From NCBI GenBank assembly GCA_013202895.1, contig JABMPR010000083.1, forward strand, positions 1 to 33,879: a stretch of DNA of 33,879 nucleotides, given 5' to 3'. Under the pieces are notes generated by a model. The model made no database searches, was not told the DNA's origin, and saw only the letters and a list, made by a program, of their open reading frames with translations. The translations under genes and the position numbers were made by a program. This document shows, piece after piece, positions 26,404 to 33,534 of this stretch (the stretch's first letter is position 1; each line of letters opens with the position of its first letter). Source of the DNA: a bacterium (GTDB lineage: Bacteria; Fidelibacterota; UBA8477; JABMPR01).

Positions 26404-28137
26404 CTAATATTTTTTAAATGGATCTAAAAATCCAAATACATTAATAGGAAGCTCACCTAAAGCGTACGAAGCGCCAATATTTATCATCAGACCACCCATC
26501 TTCAGATCATCATAATAGGTTGTGATATAATCTTCATCAATCTCATATTCGACATCATCAACCGTTAATGAACCAAACATGGGAACCATACCGATTTTAT
26601 ACCCGGCACTACCTGTTACCGATAAGTCCTGATTTATCATAAATCCAACCTCACCGCCCAGCTTGACCCCTATTGCACCAATCCCATAAGTATAATCATA
26701 AGTATAATAGGTTCCAGCAAGGGATAAAACATCCAACCCGGCAGCCAAAGAGGCGCTATAATACAGCTGACCACCAAATTTTTTGGTCACACCCAGATAG
26801 GGCGACAAAACAAAGGCAAGTGCAGAGGCAGTTTCACCTTCTGGAACATCATATTCTGCCATTGGGAGCGAGAACCCAATATCAAGATCCAGAAAAGTCT
26901 GAGTGACTCCAATGATGGGCGCAAGATTATAAGATAACAATAAATTTCCGGCTATCTGGGTAGTGGCTTCTTCTGCTAGAACCTGACCGCCTCCAGCAAG
27001 CCACAGAGAAGTATGTTCGGGTTTAATGGAGGAGCCAACCATTATGCCCAGATTAAAACGAGCATCCATTCCCAAACGGGGATGTTCCATCACAATGGCA
27101 CCTTCAGATACTTTCTTTCCCAGCAGTTGGTTGGCATAGGTATAATCATTGGGATCTTTTGCGTTGTCCCCTGTTTTTGAGACGCGTACAAAACCTGCCC
27201 TGACTGCTACTTCATTGCCCAGTGCATCCTCTTCTATTTCCACAATATGAAAGCCGTCATCCAAATGCACTCCCTCTCTATGGCCAAGACCAAAGCCATA
27301 TTTTTTGCCATCTGCTTCGACAATTTGGGCGGATAATTTAAAATCATCGATTTCTTTTGTCTTAACACCAAGATTTTTACAAAAAGCCAGCATGGCATCA
27401 TTCTGGGCATACTGCTCAGGTGTAGTAGGCCACTTTTCTGCACCAAATTTGAACTCTGTATATAGTGGAGCTTTGGTAAGAGCGGATACTGCTGTTGGAT
27501 CAAGGCTGGATATTCCCGTGGTTGTTGCGTCCAAAACCTTTTCGACTGAAGCGTTGCCGTCTGAGCTGATTTTTAATTTCCACCATATCACACCGCCCTT
27601 TAGGGTAATGCTCAGTGATTTATCACCAGTCTCCTTGGTTGCTGATTGAATGTAGGGAAGATAAATGTAGGCAGAGTTCATCAAGGTTTCCAATTCTGCC
27701 ACAGTCAATCCAAGGGATTTAGCCTTGGTGGCAGCAAAGGTTTGAAATGCGGCTTCATCTTTCAACGCCTGACCCCGGTTCTGCATCACTTCCGGATCAT
27801 TTAAAATCTCCACAATCCGATTGATCACTGTTTTTTCCAGAACTCCTGATAGTGATGTGCTACTCACTTCTTCCAGTGAATTTGCCTCATTGCGAAAATT
27901 CTCCAGTAAATCTGCGGGTAAGACATTATAGTCAAATCTATCGATCTCGATATAGTAGTCTATGAATTTGTTAAAGGTATTCGAGTCAAAGTTTAAATCA
28001 CCCACTGAACCCGGTTTAAACCACACTGATTCCAGGGAGCTGACAGATTTACGCACATACTTTCCCTGTTGTGCACTTATCAGGCTGAATGAGAAAAGCA
28101 TCAAGATTAGTATAATTAATAATTTCGTGTGTTTCAT
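26404..28137 (-). CDS. Exported protein with predicted C-terminal outer-membrane beta-barrel, first gene of envelope cluster
   Basis: A 577-aa exported protein I do not recognise. Signal peptide about residues 1-22 (KLLIILILMLFSFSLISA). Residues 25-330 are soluble-looking, with helical stretches at about 60-165 and mixed strands after that. Residues about 355-577 alternate polar and hydrophobic residues with many Gly, Tyr and Phe (LGMDARFNLGIMVGSSI, IAGNLLLSYNLAPIIGV, YYSASLAAGLDVLSLAG, LMINIGASYALG), as expected of an outer-membrane barrel. The final residue is Tyr. GGAGG stands 6 nt before the ATG. It heads a same-strand set with the CsgG/TolB-like and LPP20-like genes and may be their outer-membrane partner. 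No transport substrate or enzyme motif is visible. Confidence 0.65.
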   Translation of the reverse strand: MKHTKLLIILILMLFSFSLISAQQGKYVRKSVSSLESVWFKPGSVGDLNFDSNTFNKFIDYYIEIDRFDYNVLPADLLENFRNEANSLEEVSSTSLSGVLEKTVINRIVEILNDPEVMQNRGQALKDEAAFQTFAATKAKSLGLTVAELETLMNSAYIYLPYIQSATKETGDKSLSITLKGGVIWWKLKISSDGNASVEKVLDATTTGISSLDPTAVSALTKAPLYTEFKFGAEKWPTTPEQYAQNDAMLAFCKNLGVKTKEIDDFKLSAQIVEADGKKYGFGLGHREGVHLDDGFHIVEIEEDALGNEVAVRAGFVRVSKTGDNAKDPNDYTYANQLLGKKVSEGAIVMEHPRLGMDARFNLGIMVGSSIKPEHTSLWLAGGGQVLAEEATTQIAGNLLLSYNLAPIIGVTQTFLDLDIGFSLPMAEYDVPEGETASALAFVLSPYLGVTKKFGGQLYYSASLAAGLDVLSLAGTYYTYDYTYGIGAIGVKLGGEVGFMINQDLSVTGSAGYKIGMVPMFGSLTVDDVEYEIDEDYITTYYDDLKMGGLMINIGASYALGELPINVFGFLDPFKKY

Positions 28138-28629
28138 TTAGACCTCCGTTTTTTGTTATCCATTAGTTTTGGTATTCTGCTGTGTGACTGAGTTTCCCCC
28201 AACGGCTCCCGTTTGAATTTGACATTCAATAATCTTGAATTTACCCCCATCATTCACCCCCCTATTCTTAAATCTTATTTTTGATGATCATTTACTACTT
28301 AAGCAATACCAGTTATCCTGGGTATTAAAATTGGCAATTTAGCCACAAATCCAGCACCCGTCCGTTGCAAGGTGATCTCATCTCAATTAGAAATAATTAA
28401 AAATTATCATTAAATATAATTTAAATATATCCACAAGCAATTTCATGACAATTTCGCTCATTAATCCCAGGTATTTTTCATATTTAAATATCAAGGCTGG
28501 ATTGATCAGGCACCTCATACTTTCAAGCCATCCTTGATTCCGTATGATCGAAAATTATTTTGGCGTAGCCGCATTTCTAATAAAGAGGTTGTCATATCAA
28601 CTGATAACACAGAAACAAGGATAAAATTG
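28138..28629. other. 492-bp A+T-rich intergenic region
   Basis: It holds no ORF with a ribosome site. The left part must carry the promoter of the minus-strand envelope cluster. Notable are C-runs (ACCCCC and ACCCCCC near 28230-28260) and a strongly A+T-rich zone (28390-28435). A 12-bp palindrome, ATATTTAAATAT, lies at 28480-28491. No clear promoter or terminator could be assigned. Confidence 0.45.
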
Positions 28630-28899
28630 GTGAGACGGTTTCTCTCAAGTCGTCTTGTCACCTTCTCATTTTGAATTATATGGATCCAGGTAGGGATCCT
28701 CAATGGTCAAACCGATGACATGACCATTACCCGTTATAATGCCTCAGATGGTCTTTCAGATAACAGTATTTTTTGTATCACTCAGGATTTCCAGGTATTT
28801 ATCTGGTTTGGCACTCGTGCTGGACTTCATCGCTATGATGGTAGAAATTTTAAAGTTTATGAAGTGCCTCACGCACTGTCAAATCCCTATTTCATATAA
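28630..28899 (+). pseudogene. Remnant of a two-component-regulator-propeller (Reg_prop) gene
   Basis: One frame begins GTG at 28630, with AAGGA at 28617-28621. It reads VRRFLSSRLVTFSF, meets a TGA at 28672-28674, and continues IIWIQVGILNGQTDD. It then enters a clear first propeller repeat, TRYNASDGLSDNSIFCITQD followed by IWFGTRAGLHRYDGRNFKVY, and stops at TAA 28897-28899. That order (signal peptide, then 'DGLS-N-S/I-x-QD-x-x-WFGT-x-GL-x-RYDG') is the N-terminus of large hybrid sensors or surface propeller proteins of Bacteroidetes-like bacteria. About 85 residues remain of a protein normally well over 700. The stop inside the signal peptide and the loss of the rest mark it as dead. Its end overlaps the neighbouring cargo gene by 13 bp. 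Confidence 0.8.
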
Positions 28900-30653
28900 A
28901 TCATTTTGATAGTTCGCATGCTTTCCCCCGTCTGCAAACTGGCAAAATACACCCCGGCCCCAACTTGATTTCCCGAATCATCGGCTCCATTCCAATGCCG
29001 TTCATAAGCACCCTGGTGTTGATATGTTTCTAATAATTTGGCAACTGATCGGCCATGGATATCATAAATGATAAGCGAAACCTGCGCTGCTTTAGGAAGA
29101 TTGTATTGAATCCTGGTGCTTGGATTAAAAGGATTAGGATAATTTTGTTCAAGTGAAAATTCAGTAGACATTGCCATCCCTGCAGGCTGGTCTGAAATGC
29201 CAACTTCCGGATTGACCGTGATATAGCTATAATAGACATCCTGTTCCCCGTTAAAGGTGGCAGCCCAGGCCAGATGCATTCCAAAGGAATCAGATACGCT
29301 GTGAAAATAATCACCCATTTTCTGCTGCTGCGGCCAACCCAGATGTGGATCGAAAGATTCTGAAAGTCGCTCATTCTCCGACCAGGTATCTCCCCCATCG
29401 GTCGAGTTGGCATAATAGAGTGATGAAAGATAAGTCCCCGGCTCATCCCTGGTATCCAGCCAGACCACATCAATTCTCCCTGTTGGCGCAACGGACATGG
29501 TTCCAAACCACTGCCAGGCATTGCTCTCAACCGGATCATCATTAACGCGAATTGGATCACTCCAGGTCAAGCCATTGTCTTCGCTGCGAATTAGATTCAC
29601 ATTCATTGGGTCAGGATCATCATCCGCAGCTACGGATGCCAGCAAATAGACATTCCCGCGGGTCGAGTCCTGCGAATTATCTGTGGCGATCCAGGTTTGT
29701 CCCAGGAGACCACCAGGATTAGGACCTGCTGAAATAACCGCTGAACCTCCCAGGTCAACAAAAGTTGAGAGATCCCAATCAAGTGCTTCTAGAGTATCCT
29801 GAGCAGTCATTGATCGGGAAACAACATAAGAGCCATTGATAGAGGAAACACCGCCGATATACAACTCACCTTCGGGTCCCACTGCCAAAGTCCCCCAATA
29901 AGGTATACCAGAGATCAAATCGCAGTTTGGATAGCTATTGCCGCCATTCACCGAGCGTGTGAAATGTCCTGGCTCACAGTAACTCCAATAAAGCGTCCAG
30001 AAGGCATAGATATATCCATGTCCCATTCCACCTGTTTTGTCTATGATCATCCACTGCTTATCACCCCCCTGAGCAAAAGTGCCTGCATCCCATGTGGCAC
30101 CTCCATCGTTGGATCTAAAGACAGAGCAGATAAAATCTCCAGCATCGTAAGTAAGGCTATTATAATAAAACACACCTTCTGCGTCAGAATCCAAGACCGG
30201 GTCAGAACGAAAAATACCTGGCTCCAGTACACCTGGAAAAGTCCAGTGCTCACCACCATCTGCACTATAAGAATATCCAGCTTGACGAAAATCACTTGAA
30301 ATGGTATCAAATTGACGCCAGCCAATGGCAATGGTGTCCGGATTTGTGGGGTCAACCGCTATTGAAGGCTCATTGGCAGCATCACCAATTATGTTTGACC
30401 CAAATGGTGTTACGTTAACCTGCCTCGTGAATATTTCAGAGCGCGTTTCACGATAGGCAGGAGAATAGCGCAGCTGCTCTGGATCTGGTAGGATGTGGGG
30501 ATCATTGGGGACTTCACGTTGATACTCTGCACGAGGAGCCGCTTGATAGTTCTTGTCATAATCCGCTGCATTGGAGAACTCCCATGTGAAAACCATACAT
30601 AAAATTACAGCTGACAACATGGCTGATGGGTTTATCTGCGATCGACTTTTCAT
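28887..30653 (-). CDS. Secreted Asp-box (BNR) beta-propeller protein with T9SS type A sorting domain
   Basis: A 588-aa exported protein. Signal peptide about residues 1-29 (LSAVILCMVFTWEFSNA). The body shows four clear Asp-boxes typical of sialidase-like propellers: SADGGEHWTF, SNDGGATWDAG, SEDNGLTWSDP and STDGGDTWSEN, plus a degenerate SVNGGNSYPN. The arginine triad and other catalytic residues of true sialidases are not identifiable, so a binding or structural role is safer than enzyme activity. The last 85 residues form the T9SS signal (EQNYPNPFNPSTRIQYNLP, ending MIYMK). AAGGA lies 7 nt upstream of the ATG at 30653. It is apparently monocistronic, and its 3' end overlaps the propeller-gene remnant. 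Confidence 0.88.
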   Translation of the reverse strand: MKSRSQINPSAMLSAVILCMVFTWEFSNAADYDKNYQAAPRAEYQREVPNDPHILPDPEQLRYSPAYRETRSEIFTRQVNVTPFGSNIIGDAANEPSIAVDPTNPDTIAIGWRQFDTISSDFRQAGYSYSADGGEHWTFPGVLEPGIFRSDPVLDSDAEGVFYYNSLTYDAGDFICSVFRSNDGGATWDAGTFAQGGDKQWMIIDKTGGMGHGYIYAFWTLYWSYCEPGHFTRSVNGGNSYPNCDLISGIPYWGTLAVGPEGELYIGGVSSINGSYVVSRSMTAQDTLEALDWDLSTFVDLGGSAVISAGPNPGGLLGQTWIATDNSQDSTRGNVYLLASVAADDDPDPMNVNLIRSEDNGLTWSDPIRVNDDPVESNAWQWFGTMSVAPTGRIDVVWLDTRDEPGTYLSSLYYANSTDGGDTWSENERLSESFDPHLGWPQQQKMGDYFHSVSDSFGMHLAWAATFNGEQDVYYSYITVNPEVGISDQPAGMAMSTEFSLEQNYPNPFNPSTRIQYNLPKAAQVSLIIYDIHGRSVAKLLETYQHQGAYERHWNGADDSGNQVGAGVYFASLQTGESMRTIKMIYMK

Positions 30654-30892
30654 CCATTGATCCTTCCGAGTTTTCGAGACGAGTTGAAAGTAGTCTGAAA
30701 TTATAGGGGATCAAAGCGTAGGGCGACTGAGTCGAGTCTCCTGATTTTTGATAGCCGATATGATTAATCGTTTCTTGCACCTCAGCTATATCCTCATACC
30801 TTAGGCTATTCCTGGAAAGCAAGTGATTTGTGCTACCAGGTGCCATGTGTTATTTGGATCTGATTTATAAATGGAAGGTTGAGGGAAATATT

Positions 30893-31318
30893 ATGAAAAT
30901 AACTTCTACAATTTTTGTGGTCATGATACTAGGTCTGTTTTCGTGTGATCTGAAAGACGAGCTGGATGAGGCCATTCTAGATATATCTGGGAAGGTAAGT
31001 CATGACGGCAATGCGGTCTCCGGTGCAATTGTTATGTTGGTGGAAAATACTGGAGATTCAGAATCCTTTAATCTTGCCAACGGCAGCATCACGGACAACA
31101 GCGGTAACTATACGATCCTGGATGTGGATCCAGGTGAATACTACGTTGTGGCTGTGGATGACGCAAATGCTAATGGAGAATATGATGAGGGAATTGACCG
31201 GATTGGTATTTATGGTGTTGATCTCACTTCAACTATACCGGATCCAATCCCGGATCAGATAAGCGTTACAGATTCCGATCTTGAGGATATTGATATCCAC
31301 AGCATGGAATCATTTTAG
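30893..31318 (+). CDS. Small lipoprotein with carboxypeptidase-regulatory/Ig-like domain
   Basis: A 141-aa predicted lipoprotein. The ATG at 30893 is favoured over the upstream ATG at 30830: GAGGGA lies 6 nt before it, and MKITSTIFVVMILGLFSC is a proper lipoprotein signal with lipobox LFSC (Cys 18). After an acidic linker the rest is one beta-sandwich of the carboxypeptidase regulatory-like type (about 30-125): ISGKVSHDGNAVSGAIVMLV, then DNSGNYTILDVDPGEYYVVAVDD. The loop DANANGEYDEGID looks like a calcium-binding DxNxNG(x)D motif as in similar exported Bacteroidetes-type proteins. It may be surface exposed. It stands alone with no operon partner. The ligand is unknown. Confidence 0.75.
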   Translation: MKITSTIFVVMILGLFSCDLKDELDEAILDISGKVSHDGNAVSGAIVMLVENTGDSESFNLANGSITDNSGNYTILDVDPGEYYVVAVDDANANGEYDEGIDRIGIYGVDLTSTIPDPIPDQISVTDSDLEDIDIHSMESF

Positions 31319-31388
31319 ATACAGTATCCCTAGGTAAAGCCCCTGAATATTTGGGGTATAATTTTAGCTACTCCCCGTGCTTGTCAGC

Positions 31389-31405
31389 CGATCATGGTAT
31401 GATCG
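31389..31405. promoter_or_regulatory. Perfect 7-bp inverted repeat CGATCAT-GGT-ATGATCG, possible operator
   Basis: CGATCAT (31389-31395) and ATGATCG (31399-31405) flank a 3-bp centre. The repeat lies about 46 bp upstream of a promoter-like pair and 124 bp before the 92-aa gene. Too short to be a strong terminator and not followed by a T-run, it could be a dimeric repressor site. Confidence 0.25.
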
Positions 31406-31450
31406 AATTTCACCAATTGCTTGTTTTGAGTAATTTAATGATGGCTTATT

Positions 31451-31481
31451 TTGTCATGTTTTGAATAAGAATTGGTATTAT
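31451..31481 (+). promoter_or_regulatory. Candidate sigma70-like promoter for the 92-aa gene
   Basis: TTGTCA (31451-31456) and TATTAT (31476-31481) each match the consensus at five of six positions, with a 19-bp spacer that is longer than ideal. The -10 ends 47 bp before the ATG at 31529. FCB bacteria often use different promoter sequences, so this is tentative. Confidence 0.28.
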
Positions 31482-31528
31482 CTTGCAGCGCTAATCTGCG
31501 ATTCAATGACTTTTCAAGGAGATACAAA

Positions 31529-31807
31529 ATGGCTAAATATTTAATCGAAGTACCTCATGCAAAGAATAAGGATGCATGCGTGCAAGCTGTTCGTGCTTTT
31601 ATGGCGGAAGGGTCTCACTTCCTGACACATGCTGATTGGGGTTGTGCTGATGACGAGCACAAAGCCTGGCTAATGGTGGAGCTTGATACCAAGGAGGAGG
31701 CTAGAAGAGTACTTCCTGCTCTATTCCGAGACCAAGCCCGGATCATTCAGCTTGAGCAATATACCTATGCTGATATAAATAAGAGTGTAGAGGATCACAG
31801 CAGATAG
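31529..31807 (+). CDS. Hypothetical 92-aa protein
   Basis: A 92-aa soluble protein I do not recognise by name. MAKYLIEVPHAKNKDACVQA suggests a ferredoxin-like alpha/beta fold (strand, then helix AVRAFM, then HADWGCADDEHKAWLMVELD, then a helix TKEEARRVLPALFRDQAR and a final strand). Its length is close to small dimeric alpha/beta-barrel stress-response proteins. One Cys and two His sit in the HFLTHADWGCADDEH segment and could form a metal or reactive site, which is inference. The ATG at 31529 follows AAGGAGA by about 7 nt; an in-frame TTG at 31472 lacks support. It lies 65 bp before the receiver/redox fusion gene, so the two may be co-transcribed. Confidence 0.7.
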   Translation: MAKYLIEVPHAKNKDACVQAVRAFMAEGSHFLTHADWGCADDEHKAWLMVELDTKEEARRVLPALFRDQARIIQLEQYTYADINKSVEDHSR

Positions 31808-31872
31808 GGGATAATCCAAGTGGGGATGATTTTGATTTTATGTTCAACCGTTGAGACCGGGAATTAGGGACA

Positions 31873-33534
31873 ATGCCAAAACCCGTAATCCTTTCTGTAG
31901 ATGATGAGCCGCACGTCGCAAGCGCAATTCATAGGGATCTCCGCAGCCGATATGGCGAAAAATATCGAATAATCAAGACCGGATCAGGCAAAGAAGCACT
32001 CGCTGTTCTAAAGCAATTAAAAGCGAAAAATACTCCAGTCGCCTTGCTTATGGCAGATCAACGAATGCCCGAAATGAGCGGAACCGAGTTTCTTGGGGAG
32101 ACCAGACAGTATTTTCCCGAAGCCCGTAAGGTCCTCCTCACAGCATATGCAGACACTGAAGCGGCCATTGTCAGTATCAACAGCATCGAGTTGGATTACT
32201 ATTTATTAAAACCCTGGGATCCCCCTGAACAAAATTTCTATCCCGTACTGGATGGTTTACTGGATGACTGGTGGACCAGCGCAACAATACCATATGATGG
32301 TATCAGAGTGGCAGGGACCCTGTGGTCTGCAAGTTGCCATGATGTAAAGGACTTCCTATCACGTAATCGTATCCCCTACCAATGGCTTGATATTGAAACT
32401 GATGCAGAGGCCAAAAAGTTGGTTGATGAGATGGATGAGGGTGAAAAGATTCTGCCAATTGTATTTTTCCCGGATGGCAGTGTCCTGTCAAATCCTGAAC
32501 CACGAATAATTGCTGAGCGTGTCGGTTTACAAACTGAAGCCTCAGCACCATTTTATGATGTGATAATAATTGGGGGTGGACCGGCAGGTCTGGCCGCCGG
32601 TGTTTATGGCGCATCTGAGGGTCTTAAAACGCTGCTCATCGAAAAAGAGGCTACCGGTGGGCAGGCAGGTACGAGTTCACTTATCGAGAATTATCTGGGT
32701 TTTCCCAAGGGAGTAAGCGGGTCGGAGCTGGCGAAACGCGCTACGGATCAGGCCATACGACTTGGCTGTGAAATTTTGACGACTGCTGAGGCAGTCAATA
32801 TTCGAGTCGAGGGAGCATACAAGATCATTGAGCTGAAAGCCGGTAATGAGATTGCCTGTAAAGCCCTGGTCATTGCTACCGGTGTTGCCCTGAACAAGCT
32901 CGATGTCCCTGGAGCGGAAAAATATTCTGGCGCAGGTATTTATTATGGTGCTGCTCTAACCGAGGCCATCAATTACAAGGGTAAGGATATGATTGTTGTG
33001 GGGGGGGCAAATTCAGCAGGTCAAGGTGCCCTATTTTTTGCTCGCTACGCTCAAAAGGTCAGCATATTGGTTCGGGGAGATGCCCTGGAAAACAAAATGT
33101 CCTCCTACCTTATCGATCAGATCAAGGCTCAAGAAAACATCCAGGTGATACTGAATACTGAGGTGAGAGAATTTGTAGGGAAAAATCGTCTGGAAGAGCT
33201 GTCAATTGAAAATATTCAGACGGGTGAGAGATCTGCCATCCCAGCAAGTGCGGTATTTATTTTCATCGGCGCGAAAGCACGGACTGAGATAGTATCAGGG
33301 GTGGTGGATTGTGATAGCTCCGGATTCATTCTCACGGATAAAGATCTTATGAAACATGGTGATAGACCAGCACGTTGGAAGCACAAGAGAGACCCTTATT
33401 TTTTGGAAACCAGCGAACCCGGGATCTTTGCCGCTGGTGACGTCCGACAGAGTTCCGTCAAACGGGTTGCCTCGGCCGTGGGTCAGGGTGCCATCGCCAT
33501 TGCACTGGTACATCAATACCTCAAGGAGGTTTGA
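31873..33534 (+). CDS. Fused response-regulator receiver / glutaredoxin-like / thioredoxin-reductase-like flavoprotein
   Basis: A 553-aa three-domain protein. Receiver (about 5-125): acidic pair D10/D11, phosphoacceptor D62 in LLMADQRMPEMSG, T90 and K113 (YLLKPW), all intact. Middle (about 140-220): glutaredoxin-like fold with one Cys at 155 in LWSASCHDVKDFL in place of a CxxC. C-terminal FAD/NAD(P) reductase (about 226-553): GGGPAG at 234-239, second Rossmann VVGGANSAGQGALFFARYA, and GIFAAGDVRQSSVKRVASAVGQGAIA. The usual CxxC redox pair of thioredoxin reductase is missing; that position reads GAGIYYGAALTEA. This architecture is annotated elsewhere as fused response regulator/thioredoxin-disulfide reductase, but its reaction is not established. 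The stop overlaps the ATG of the next gene by one base. Confidence 0.9.
   Translation: MPKPVILSVDDEPHVASAIHRDLRSRYGEKYRIIKTGSGKEALAVLKQLKAKNTPVALLMADQRMPEMSGTEFLGETRQYFPEARKVLLTAYADTEAAIVSINSIELDYYLLKPWDPPEQNFYPVLDGLLDDWWTSATIPYDGIRVAGTLWSASCHDVKDFLSRNRIPYQWLDIETDAEAKKLVDEMDEGEKILPIVFFPDGSVLSNPEPRIIAERVGLQTEASAPFYDVIIIGGGPAGLAAGVYGASEGLKTLLIEKEATGGQAGTSSLIENYLGFPKGVSGSELAKRATDQAIRLGCEILTTAEAVNIRVEGAYKIIELKAGNEIACKALVIATGVALNKLDVPGAEKYSGAGIYYGAALTEAINYKGKDMIVVGGANSAGQGALFFARYAQKVSILVRGDALENKMSSYLIDQIKAQENIQVILNTEVREFVGKNRLEELSIENIQTGERSAIPASAVFIFIGAKARTEIVSGVVDCDSSGFILTDKDLMKHGDRPARWKHKRDPYFLETSEPGIFAAGDVRQSSVKRVASAVGQGAIAIALVHQYLKEV

Noticed and set aside
28672-28674. TGA as a recoded (selenocysteine) codon
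   Set aside because: It falls in a signal-peptide hydrophobic core, no following stem-loop is evident, and the frame is truncated soon after, so loss of function is the simpler reading.
29030-29560. A 176-aa frame within the Asp-box cargo gene
   Set aside because: It is an alternate frame of the same strand inside a well-supported gene, with no start signal or domain.
28887-30653. True sialidase activity
   Set aside because: Asp-boxes are present, but the catalytic Arg triad and nucleophile could not be located, so only the fold is claimed.
31120-31210. Dockerin domain in the small lipoprotein
   Set aside because: There is only one DxNxNG-like loop with no duplicated second loop, so it fits a calcium-binding loop of a beta-sandwich better.
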